From positions 378,077,407 to 378,141,406 of the forward strand of contig JAVHZZ010000001.1 of the NCBI GenBank assembly GCA_036250195.1: a stretch of DNA of 64,000 nt, in the 5' to 3' direction. Origin of the DNA: Mixophyes australis (lineage: Eukaryota; Chordata; Amphibia; Anura; Limnodynastidae). Positions 31,591-44,200 of this stretch are shown in pieces (the stretch's first letter is position 1; each line of letters opens with the position of its first letter). Position numbers and translations under genes: made by a program. A model generated the notes under the pieces. The model did no database searches, was not told the DNA's origin, and worked only from the letters and a program-made list of their open reading frames with translations.

Positions 31591-31808
31591 GGCGATTGCC
31601 TTTGACGTCAACGCTTCGGCCCCGCCTTTCACATCACGTGACTGTAACGGGCGGAATTTTTCAAATAACAACTGGGTCCGCGCGAATGGAACCGGGGCCC
31701 GCGAGCCCCCAGTCCGGCCGCCGGGGTCCCGCAGCCTCTGGAGAAGTCGCGAGTCAGGCGCGCGTGGTGCCGCGAGGATGAGCCGAGCCCGGATCGACCA
31801 GAACAAAC
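31591..31808 (+). promoter_or_regulatory. PLK4: PLK4 CpG-rich promoter and 5' UTR
   Basis: A CpG-rich block without a TATA box precedes the start codon. It holds an E-box CACGTG (31635-31640), an E2F/CDE-like GGGCGGAA (31649-31656) and, five bases after its GGGCGG core, TTCAAA (31660-31665), the reverse of the CHR core TTTGAA. CDE/CHR pairs drive cell-cycle control through DREAM and MMB complexes, which would suit PLK4. The transcription start is not defined. Upstream ATGs at 31686 and 31778 are out of frame with PLK4. Confidence 0.55.
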
Positions 31809-34800
31809 ATGGCGAGCAGCATAGGAGGGAGGATAGAGGTAAACACCCGTGTCCTGTGTCAGGGCTGTAATAATGGCAGCCATTATCAAAGGTACTACCT
31901 CCGATGTGGCGGCCTGTAGCTCGAGAACTAGACGTTTTAGTCTACTTTGGCTGACAGGACATGCTGGGGTTTGTAGTCCCACAACAGCTGGCGAGCTGCA
32001 GGTTGCCAATGCTCCCTGGGGTCTGTCATGTTTGTGTTTCCCAGCAGACGCCCCTCCCCGCCGTTGCTGTCATGTTGTGGTAGCTGAAGGTTGTTGTCAT
32101 GTTGTGCCTACTGCTGTCAGTTGGGGCAGCGGGAACAGAACCGGGATGTGTTGATCCTTCCCATACTATGCCCAGATCCTCTGTAGTGTGTTATCTTCTG
32201 TTCTATGTGCACATCCTCACTGCTGCCTCCCAAACTATTACCATGCTGGAAAGGGTCCTCACTTTCCTTTTTCCTAAACTTGCCTCCAAAGACCATTCCA
32301 CAGACGAAGGGCATGACAAGCAGGCAGAGGGAGGCTGCACAGCCCTACTGCATGCAGAGACCTGCATTGAGGTATGGAGGACTGATGCAGCTAGTAGCCC
32401 TGGTCTGTGTGTATGAAGATTTCACTAAACGAACTTGCTGATCAGTTTGAGCTGTTGTCACAGGATTTTACATTACTACCAATGTAGGTATTTAACAAAT
32501 TTCAGGATCTAATGCATTTTTCTATTTTTTTTGCTTTTAAGGATTTCAAAGTCCTCAACCTCCTGGGAAAAGGCTCGTTTGCTTGTGTTTACAGGGCACA
32601 GTCCATAAATACTGGCATCGAGGTAGCGATCAAAATGGTAAGACTAAGATTTGTGTGTGTGTGTCTGTCTGTATTTGCTTTATTTATTTTTACCCCTATT
32701 TGCTTAATTATTGTTGGTCACCTAAGAATTTTATTTGCCACTTTAGATAGACAAAAAAGCAATGCAGAAGGTTGGCATGGTACAAAGGGTGCGAAATGAG
32801 GTAGAGATCCATTGCCAATTAAAGCATCCATCTATTTTGGAGGTATGTTTGTATATATTTTAAGTTGTTTGTAGAGAAAAAAAAACCAAACAGTTTTCGG
32901 CAAGTTTACATCCCTGTGTTTCTTTCATCTAGCTTTACAATTATTTTGAAGACAGCAATTATGTATACTTAATACTTGAAATGTGCCACAATGGAGAGAT
33001 GAACCGTTTTTTAAAGAACAGAAAGAAACCATTTACTGAAAAAGAAGGTGAGAAAATCCTATACAGACAAAAACAGTATGATGATGACAAATTCCAGAAG
33101 GCAGATAACCTTAGGTTTGCCTGATTTATATTGTGCCATTTAAAACAAAGTTTACATAGTTTGTATTTCTTTAGCTGTCACATGCCAGGTTTTCTAATAA
33201 TAAATCGGTACTGGGATAGATTTCAATATTTCTTTGTTTTTGTTTTACAGCTCGGCATTTAATGGAACAAATTGTTAAGGGGATGCTGTATCTGCATTCT
33301 CATGGCATTCTGCATAGGGATCTTACCCTTTCCAACCTCCTGCTTTCCAGTGATATGAATGTGAAGATTGCTGACTTTGGATTAGCAGCTCAGTTGAAGT
33401 TGCCAAATGAGAAGCACTTCACAATGTGTGGCACACCAAACTATATAGCCCCTGAAATTGCTACCAGGAGTGCTCATGGTCTTGAATCCGATGTTTGGTC
33501 TTTGGGTTGTATGTTGTTTACTTTTCTTGTGGGGCGACCTCCTTTTGATACTGACACAGTGAAGAACACTTTAAATAAGGTAGTTTTGGCAGATTATGAA
33601 ATGCCTAAATGTATTTCAAGAGAAGCGAAGGACCTGATTTTTCAGTTGCTACGCAAAAATCCTGCAGACCGGTTAAGTCTTTCATCTGTACTGGACCACC
33701 CATTTATGACTGGCTATTCTTCTGTTGCTTGTGATGATATGGGAGCTGTTGAAGACTCCATGGACAGCGGGCATGCTACAATTTCTACAGGCTTTACAAG
33801 TTCGTCTGGGGTCAGTGTTAGTGGCCGATTACAGGAGAAAAGAATTTTATCTGGTCCTCCACTACCCAACAAAATGAACGTCTTTCACTTCAAAGATAGA
33901 CAACCAAGTGATGTGTTGACAGTGGGAGGGGGAAGCTCTCTTATTTCTCAAAGAGAGGAAAATGATTTTTATGAAGGGAGGGGAAGGAAAGCTGTTGTTA
34001 GTGAAGATAGGCCACATTCTCGTTACCTCCGTAGGGCTCACTCTTCTGATAGAACGGGTACCTCTCGTAGCCAAACTCATGGTAAACCAAACGGCTTTGC
34101 AGACAGGTGCTACTCTGTGGAGACACTGAATAAACCTGGTCAGATCACTGGCTACAGGACCTCCCATTCTTCTCCTGCAAACAGCTATGGAGATATTCCT
34201 CAGATGTTCTCTGACAAAGCTACTAATGGCTCTTTGGACAGACATACTTCTCCCCCTGTCAAAGAAAAATCGCAGTAAGTAAAATTAGTTTATTCATTAT
34301 CCTCTTACTCTTTTCATTGGATTGCAGAGATAATTGAGCAGTTTTGCTATTTGTGTTGTTTTAGAAATTAAATTTATTAAATAGATTTTTAATATATTTA
34401 TATAGTTCTTTCATTTAAGGGCATATTGTTTGGAAGCACAGTGCTATTGTGTCCACTTGTAAAGCATGGCATTACCTTTTGATGCATAAGCTATAAAGTA
34501 ATCTTGACAAAATACAATATGCGCATGTATTTTGTCATTTTGTGGACACATTGGGGATTGTGTGTGTAAGATCAGGGTGCAACATCTGATTTGACGGCGC
34601 GTGTGTTTTTCAATTATATTTATTTTTATAAAGTAATCTTATCCATTCCTGTGACTATCTTCATTGGTTTTTGAGCAACTGCTTTGGCTGTACATGGCTT
34701 CCTCTGGTTGTCATTGGATACAGTCAGTAAACTGACAAGTCTCGTCACCCCCCCCCCTTCCCCCACACACACAGCTTAACAACAAGAATAGAGGTTGCTC

Positions 34801-37800
34801 AGCTCAGGCACCAAGATGTGGCAGCAGGTATAGGATACATTGATTTTTGGGGCATTTTAGGTTAAATGTGTTATGGTGGCAATCTCTTTTAACATGGCAG
34901 TGTTAAAGCACCCCAGTGGCCATGTGTTTGTAGATGATTGAACCACACACCCATGCATGTCCTTGTTTGTGAACAGTTTTACCTTTTAATGCTATTTTCA
35001 TATAAAATCATTGATCGGAGTGGAATACATAAACTCATCTGTTAATGTATACAATATCCAATTAATTTTTTTAATTGTTTGAAACACAGATGGAACTGTA
35101 AGGATGTACATGTATATTCCCACTTGTACCTGCTAATGAAGGCGTTGGTGTAACTAGCAAGTACCTCTGGACTGTAGTACAGTGGGTCCAATTAGCTGCT
35201 AACTGTGCATTGGGGAATGAGTTATCTTCTGCAGATGGCTATCAGGTCCCAGGGGTATTTTGTTAACGTTCCTTTGATACTTATGTCATTCAGATTTCAT
35301 AGACCAAGTGTGTTCTAAAACCTGGTATTTAATAGCGGGACTTAGTCAGTTGCTCAACTTCTTCTTTGAACATGACTGCACGGTGTTCTGTACTTTTAAT
35401 GCAGGTAAATAATGTTTTAGAATGTTCATATGTGATGCCCATTCTATTAAATGTTTAGATGGCGGAGAATGATTTTGCAGAGCAATAAATTGTTTTACTC
35501 CTCATTTTTAGTGACTATTACTGTATTACCTTATTTACCATGTTCGTTTTTTTTCTGAGGAAATACTTTTGTTTATGTCATGAGTAGATTAAGTGGGATA
35601 TTTTGAGTTATCAGGGGAGTACTGCAACTTTGGGGAGGTGAGGGAGCAGGAGCTAGGCACATTAACTGTGTGTCATTTTAATGGTTTTCTTTACACATTG
35701 TTAGACACACATTTCTGCTTTTTTTGCCCTTACCATAGAGTTGAAATTGTTTTGTTATAGATAAAAGTGAAACAAGTGCCTATAAAATACAAACATTGAT
35801 ATGTTCTTTTGAAACATTGTTGGTATGGCTAAATTTGGGAACATGGCTTGTTCCCAGGCCATAGTAATCTTGAGAGAAATGTATTAAAGTACATGCTGCG
35901 ATTTGCATACAATATTGGTATGATGCTGGCTGTGTACTTACCTTTAGAAAAGGTAAATTATTTGGGCTGGTTTTAAAAAGTGGCTGTCAAGTTAGTGAAT
36001 GTACACAGGAATCACTGTCTTATTAATCCAATGGGAGATGAAATGAGTGATGGAAAGTTCACTCCTCTTACGTCCTCCGATATGCACTGAATTCAGTGTT
36101 GTCATGCTCATCTAATCTGTACAACAGTCATGTCTGTGAATGACATCTAGCAATATACAATGTACAGGTGACATTTTCCAATGTCCACAAAATACTTGAT
36201 ATAGGATATTCAGTTCACTGATGACGAAGCACAGTGCTTGTAAAATCGTATAGTATAGACACTTGAGGAACATGCACCATATTACAGGTGTGTGAGTAAT
36301 GAAAAGAATAATCACTGTCTCCATCTATTAGAGTACTTAAGCGGACTATCTTTGAAGAATATTTTGTATTCTTACAGTTTGAAACGTGGACTTGACTGTG
36401 TAATTCATTATTCGCAAGTTGTAAATTGTTTTTAGATTCAGTGTGGTAAATTCTTATAGGAAACAGGTAACAAGTGAGAGGTCCTGCACTCCTAATAAAC
36501 TACCTTTTTTCCAGTTTGTGTGTGTAATGTAGTAAGTTGGTTTCACCAAATGCAAACAAGTTCATAAACTGCAGAGCACGAGCAGTAGAGAGGAATCAAT
36601 TATAGCTGTTATGCAGAAACTGTTTCTCTCTTTTGGAAATTCTTCTGGTCTGTAAGTGTCATTTTACCCTTTGTCATTAATTCATATTTAAGTTCACCCT
36701 ACTACAAAAACTCATATTATGCACATTTAAAGGGTTTTAGGCAAATTACATGCTGTAGTTTAAATACTATCGTACTGTAGAGTAACAGAGATCTATACAT
36801 GGTTGTGGTTTTGACATGCTGGGTTGTTTTTGTTTTTTTTGTTTTCAAGGTCTGATTTCTTCCGTCCTCAAACAATTGCTGTCAGGTCTGATGAAAAGTA
36901 CCAGGCTGAGACTGTACAGCAGTGGTTTGGAGCCATGCAGTTAAATGGTTTGTATGAGTAGAGTCGTAATCTTTACCCAGAATTTGTACAATTAAGTAAC
37001 TGGGTACTGTGGTGAGGCCATCCCTCCCATTAATGACCCCTGCCCTAAACCCCCTCCTCCACCCCTTTTCCATTTTTTATTTTTTTTTAAAGCGCACATC
37101 ATCCAGTGATGACAACATATTATATATTGCTGCCACTGATGCATGTATTTGCTTTTTAAAATTCAATAGGTACTTTACTTTTTTTCTTGTTGGCGGAATG
37201 TTCCAGAGTGTGAAAACTTGGCCAAACCTATCTCTCCACATCTTTCTTTGAAAGGGGAATAAATAATAAAAAGATGGGTGTTTAATATGGCCTTATTTAT
37301 ATGACAATACCTAGTAGATTTTTTTATTTATTTTTTTTCTCTCGTGCATAAAAAAAAATGTCTGTTACTAGAAAAAATTAGGATTGTCTTTTTCCTGGGT
37401 GGCATTTTTAAAAAGAGTTACAAAAAAATTGTGTTTTTGGCCTTTTCATAATGAGCTTTTTTTAATTTCAATATTCAGGAGTGTATCTGTTCTTCAGGAT
37501 GTACTCTTGGGTATCATTCTTGTTTCAGCTTTTTATACCGACTGCTTTAATAGCAAATGCAAAAGACTTGGGAGCTGAGACTGAAGTAATATTGCCAAAG
37601 GCTAAGATTTCACACAACTCGGATTGTTCAGAATCCTAAAAATATCTATTTTCAGGTCAAATACAAAAATCTCAGGAGGTCATCAGTATCAGTAACTCAG
37701 GTGCAAATTACTATTGCCAGCCAGCCATACAACAGGGGGCTCCACAATGCTGGAATGACGTTAAGATGAAAAAAGCCACAGACTCTTCCTTTGACAGTGT

Positions 37801-38206
37801 ACAGAGAGGACTAAGAAAACTTCCTGATTCTGACCACTGTAAAGCTGAAGAAAATCAACACCTTTTTAAACCAAGGGTCCTTCCACAAGCTGCAGGTTAC
37901 TGCTCCTTGAGAAGCATAATTCCTCCTCTAAATTCTGGAAGACTGAAGTCTATCAGGCAGAAAACAAAGAATGCCGTGGTATGCACAATTGGCTAACCAT
38001 CTTCTGAGAACCTATTTGTATATTTACTACCTCCACTTTTTCAGTCAGTCATTTCTCTTCTATTTATTAGATGCACTAACTACATTTTCTTGTAGGTTAG
38101 TATTCTAGACACTGGAGATGTTTGTATGGAGTTTTTAAAGGAACAGAATTCTCAGGAACGTGTGAAAGAGGTCTTGCGGATATCCTGTGATGGAGATTTG
38201 GTAATG

Positions 38207-38237
<31 letters not shown>

Positions 38238-41200
38238 ATTTCATCTAATAATTTTTAAAAGTAAAGTTACATTCGACTTTTTGTAAGATTTTAATTGATG
38301 AATTTGCTCTTCATCAAAAGGTCATTAATCTAAATGAACAGGATATTTTTGTGCCTGTACATTTAGTCCACAGATAACCACAAACTGACTGTGGATGCAG
38401 GCATCTATCAATCACCCGAACAGCAGTCCCACATGTGACCTTGTAACTCAGCCTGCGTGCCAAACTACCAGATTTTTCTAATTGGGCAACCTACACGATG
38501 GAAAAAAAATTTAATTTGGGGGCAGGGAGGAATCCTTCCATCATTGGCCACCATAATTCCCCTGATCTGCCTGTCATGATCTTTTATTGCATGGCTTATA
38601 GTTCAGGCTTCTTAAACCAACCTGCTTCTGTCTGACAATTGGTTTATCTGTAGTATCCAATGGCATGGTGAGCCATGAAGATTTTATTTGCCATTTTTGA
38701 GTAGTGTTCATTAATATTTAACTATTTCATTTCTAGCTGAGATATTTATACACAGTAATACTGCAAAATATGTTTTGTTTGTTTTGTTTTTCAACTTTAA
38801 TTAGTTAAATGCAATTTGATGTTTTCTTTTCAGATATATGTTTATCATCCAAATGAAGGCAAAGGATTTCCTTTGGCAGATAGACCCCCGTCTCCTCCTG
38901 AAAACATGTTGAGCTATACTTTTGACAGTTTACCAGGTATAGCTAAACTGGGAAACAAAAGAAAATACAATGTTTCTGTTAATTTTTGTTTCCATATCTT
39001 AAGTAGGATTGATTTAAAATTATTCTATTGTTATATTTACTTTACCCTCTGCCTTCCATTCTATTTGAAATCATGAGCTAGCTCAGTGGTTCCCAAACTT
39101 TTGCAGTTCGCGGCGCCCTTAGAGTCTCCAAATTTTTTCAAGGCACCCCTCCAAAATAATTACTGAGCAGTCCTGTTTTAGAAGTAGTTGGGTCAAAAAA
39201 TTGTAATAAGTATTTAGGTCACGACAGAAATACTTATTTAGTTGTATGCAAAAATGCCCCTCTGCATCCAGGCACACTGCCCCCTCTGCATCCAGGCACA
39301 CTGCCCCCTCTGCATCCAGGCACACTGCCCCCTCTGCATCCAGGCACACTGCCCTCCTCCTCCTCTGCCCCCCGTCACCCTCCTCCTCCTCTGCCCCCCG
39401 TCACCCTCCTCCTCCTCTGCCCCCCGTCACCCTCCTCCTCCTCTGCCCCCCGTCACCCTCCTCCTCCTCTGCCCCCCGTCACCCTCCTCTGCCCCGCGCC
39501 AGCTATAGAAAAAAAGAAAGCAAACAGAAACTTACCAATCCGCGTGGCGCTAGGACCCTGCAGCCTCCTCTCTCGCGCAGCTGTCACTGACGTCGATATT
39601 CAGTGACCGCTGCGGAAGAGAGGAGGCTGCAGAGTCCTAGCGCCACGCGGATTGGTAAGTTTCTGTTTGCTTTCTTTTTTTCTAGGGCTGGCCCACGGCA
39701 CCGCAGTGACAGCGCCGCGGCACCCCTGGGAGCCGCGGCGCACACTTTGGGAACCGCCGAGCTAGCTTGTAATTATGAACTGTACAATTTTATCAGATAT
39801 GTTAATTTTTATGGTGCCATGACCTGCACAGCTCAAGGCTCCATGGTTCATAAAAAGGCAGAATTTTATTTGACCACTATAGAAGAAGAAACAGGCTAGC
39901 TTTATAACTTTTTAGGTTATTAATAATAATGGAGTTGGTTATGATATTTTGCATGTATATTAAGGGTTAGACTATGGGAAGGGACAGCACTTGACAATTT
40001 TTAATTCCATCTTGAAATCTGTGTCGGTGAGTTAACAATATCGTTGATGCAAGCAGAAATGGCCAAACTTGGAGTTTGTGGTTTGTTTTTTTTTGGGTTT
40101 TTTTTAGTGTGTAGTCCAGATTACTCAGGTGGTGAAATTTTTTTTTAATTTTTGTACAACCACGTGTCTATTAATAATTTCTATGTTTTTTATATTAGTG
40201 TTTGGCTGAAACTGCAGACCTTTAATAACATTACTTTATTTAACTGTTATTATTTTTTTTTCTTATGTTTTGTTTTTAATAGAAAAGTACTGGAAAAAAT
40301 ACCAGTATGCATCCAAATTTATACAACTTGTAAGAACCAAGACGCCTAAAGTTACCTACTACACTAAATATGCAAAGTGTATGTTAATGGAGAACTGTCC
40401 CAATGCTGATGTTGAAGTCTGTTTCTATGATGGTAAGTCAAATATAATTTTACACATTTAACTAGCAAATAAGCGATGGGAAGACATTACAAATGATTGG
40501 GGAAAAGGTACCGTAGCCCTGTTACTAGATGGGAAAATAGATTTCCATAAACATTTAAATATCTTGGTTGTAAAATGTCCAAAGTATAATGTGTAAACCT
40601 TCCACCAGAACAAATGTGTTTTTGGCATTAGCAGGTACCTAACTCATCAGTGAATCAATGAGTGCCAATGTTCGCATGCATATTTAGAAACTGAGGGCAA
40701 AAGTCTGAAGGCTATGTCAGCTCTCCTAAAAACATAATCCATTCCATGGATGCCCAGAGCTATACAAGGCAAGCAGTTCTCCTATATGTATTTTTCAAAA
40801 CCGTGCTACAAGAAAGTGAGATTATAAAATCAATTTTTCTCTTTCATACATCTGGGGGACACTGCTACCATGGGGTTGAGTGAGGGGATGTAGGAGTTGG
40901 CACCTAACTAGTTAACTTAGGGCTGCTGACAGACCCCTCCCCCTGCCAACCCCCTGTGCTTCAATTTAAATTTGGTGCCCAAAGGAGTTGGGCTTGTTTT
41001 TTCTAACAGTGAATATTTTTCACTGTAAACCTAGATTTATTTTAATTTGAACTATTTTACTTTGTTTTAGGAACAAGGGTGTTCTGTTTAAATCAGAACA
41101 CACTCGTTTGTATGAGAGGCACCTGTCAGCAGAGAGCCGGATGGGCATCATTTTACAGTTTTGCTGTTCTCTCAAAAACAAAAAGAGCTAAAATATTTTC

Positions 41201-44200
41201 CAATCTAACTTTGCATGTTTGACGCCTTTTAAAGTGCCAATGGCTACGTCTAGTATGCAATTTCTAGTTTAGGAGTGATTGTGTAAAATTGCAGCTAGCA
41301 GCAGGCATACAATATGGATATAACGGATAAGCCAGTCAGTGTAGATCCCCTGATTTTTTTTTTTTTAAGCCAAAATCAGCAACCAATGACTTGTTTTTTT
41401 CCCTAAAGGCCTGGCATTTTATTGTTTTTATTTTATTTTATTTAGGATCGAAAATCCACAAGATGGGTAATTTAATCCGAGTCATTGAGAAATCTGGAAA
41501 GTCATACGTACTGAAAGATGGGAGCAGAATAAGTGGCTTGAGTGATGAAATTAAGTGTTATGTAGATCATGCCAACGAGGTAATGGATTAAATGTTAAAC
41601 TTCAAATGCAGTTTGCTTTATTTGAAAGACTTACTTCTGACTGTCAAAATATATATTTTAAACATTTTATGATCTAGCTAAACCTATTTGAGATGAGGCT
41701 GGGATTTGTGGTGGAAGCTGTTTTTCTAGACACTCCAATGTTTTATTATAGAGATGTTTCTACATATGTGAACGTATAAAGCTTCTTTTATATACGGTTT
41801 GCATTTTAGCTTGGCAGAACCTAATTAGCAACCAATGTTAATTAGGTTAACAACCAACCTTGTTATGTGGTGTGCTGTTTTTCTTAATACCAATGTAAAC
41901 TTTTTTTTTTTTAAATTAAATTGAATGCAATAGCAATTACAAGCATTCACCAAGGCTTCTGTTGCACTTTTACATTTCTTAACTTGTAGTGTTTAATTCT
42001 AATTATGACTGTCTGTATTACAGAGTCATCAGGTTTGTCTTAATTTGGAATCTGCAATTACTATAGAGGAAAAAAAAGGAGAAAATATCTCATTGTTTCC
42101 AATCACATTTGGGAGGTAAGATTTGTTTTTGATGTATGTTTTATTATATTAACCAGTAAATATTCCTATGTAATGGGGTTCTTGCACATATGCGCTTTGT
42201 CCATGTTCCCGGGGTATGTTTCTTGGTATGGAAAGGGAGCTAGAATGCACCTAAAAAGAGGGAACACTTGGTATTTGGATACATTGGTCTGTGCAGTCCA
42301 GTGCTGAAAAACAGTGCTGGATGAACACAGGACATGTATGATTGCTCTGTGTTGCCAGTGAAAGCTTGTATGTGTACAGAACTGTGTATCTTTATAGAGA
42401 ACAATGCTCCTTATTTTGAGGTGTGCTTTAGCTGTATTTTGGTGCCAGAGTTCAAGAACGTTTAAAAGAGAACACTGAGCAATTTGTTTATTTTTTTTAA
42501 TTGAACATGAATATTCCTCAATCGATAATAGGATTATTTCTAAATTATTAACTTGTCACATGTTGTACTTGTAAGGTAAAAAGGAGGAACAGAAGTTTCG
42601 TTTGATTAGGTGCACTCAATCCTCTGCAATTCACCATTAAATTGAACAAGTATAATTACCCTCTTAAAACATAACTTTTATTGATTTATGTGTAAAAAGC
42701 AAAATATAGGATAAAATTGTGCTCATAAATAAAAACGTGATAAAATAATCTGGATGCACATCGATATTCTACCTATATGGTTTTATTTTATAGACCATAT
42801 GGTATGGAGGTTTTAAATTTGGCTAACCTGCAGGTGTTGGCAAGGAGTAATTATATAGATGCCTTCTAGTCCCAAATATCTATTGTAGCATATCTATGCT
42901 GACTATTGATTTAAATTAAAGTTATATGTTAATCTCTTAACTCCTCAAATAATTAGAACATGCTGAAGACAATACACACCACTTGCATACTCCTATATAG
43001 TTTGGAGTTCTATTGTCTCACATACAATACGTATCCTGTATATCTAGCCTGAAATAGCGGCACTCTGCCATCCTAGACACAATGATTTATAGGGTGTGGA
43101 TTACTATCTATCCTGCGGTCCCATAGATCTATTATAATGAATCTATGATATCTATTGGATTTAACTTGCCGTGATCTGATAGTCACTTGACTCCTATAAT
43201 AATTGGAACCTGCTGCAGAAATTCCACACCGTTACCCTACTCCTATATCATTAGTGGTTCACTAGTCTCACACACTATTGGTATCCTATGTATCTAGCTT
43301 GAAATAACGGCACTCTGCTATCCTGGATACATGATTTATGGGGTGTGAATTGCTATCTGCCCAATGATCACTTTCTAACTTTGGGTATATAGGGGTATAA
43401 ACTGCATTAGCCAAATCCTCCAAATATAAATTATATCGTATGCATCCAGCTGTAACGCCGATGCGCGTTTCGCTGTCTTGCTTAATCACAAGATTAAAGG
43501 TTATGTTTTAAGAGGGTAATTATACTTGTTCAATTTAATGGTGAATTGCAGAGGATTGACTGCACCTAATCAAACGAAACTTCTGTTCCTCCTTTTTTCC
43601 TTACATGATACGATCATGTTTCTAGGTAGCACCCCAGCGCAATATGTCTAATTACTAATTATTATTAAAAATATATATGTAATATTGCTGGGATTGAATC
43701 CTGTAGTTGGTGCGGTAAAATAAATCCCTTTTTCTCTGCACATGTTGTACTTGTAAGTGGCTTTCATCTAACAAAACAAGCCAAGTAAACTGGAGTAAAG
43801 TCCTTTTATAGCAAACGGGATCTGAAAAATGAAGACAAGTGAAGAATATGTCCTTTTTAATGTAGACAATGCTTTGGCATGACCATTAATTTGATTTTTT
43901 TAACAATCTGTCAGGGTTTATCCTGGGGTAAAAAAAATAAATATATATTTTACAGGAGATCAACGAGCACTGATTCACCAAAGCCTCTAGCACAATCTGC
44001 ATCCTCTGGAGAGTCAGCATGTGGGCACAAGGACCAGAGCCCTACTAGCCGGGTATTTGACAGTTCTACCTCTTCCCACCAGATCCCTACCATCAGTCCT
44101 TCTGTAAGTGAAAAAGCATCAGGAGAAGTGCACAGATCAGTCATTGTCACCAATGATTATCACAAATGTTCCATGGATTTTCCTGTGAGCATGCATTTTA

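Larger units (their letters stand above)
39084..39759. mobile_element. hAT-like element in PLK4 intron 9, perfect 8-bp duplication
   Basis: The ends are CAGTGGTTCCCAAACTTT and its partner AAGTGTGCGCCGCGG-type inverse (CACTTTGGGAACCGCCG), the classic Charlie-like hAT ends. AGCTAGCT lies on both sides (39076-39083, 39760-39767). Inside are two minisatellites and a long hairpin. There is no transposase frame, so it is non-autonomous. Confidence 0.9.

Noticed and set aside
32099..32416. 105-codon frame in PLK4 intron 1
   Set aside because: No domain; exons 1 and 2 join cleanly without it, matching vertebrate PLK4.
39242..39590. Pro/Ser-rich frames
   Set aside because: Translation of two minisatellites inside the intronic hAT element.
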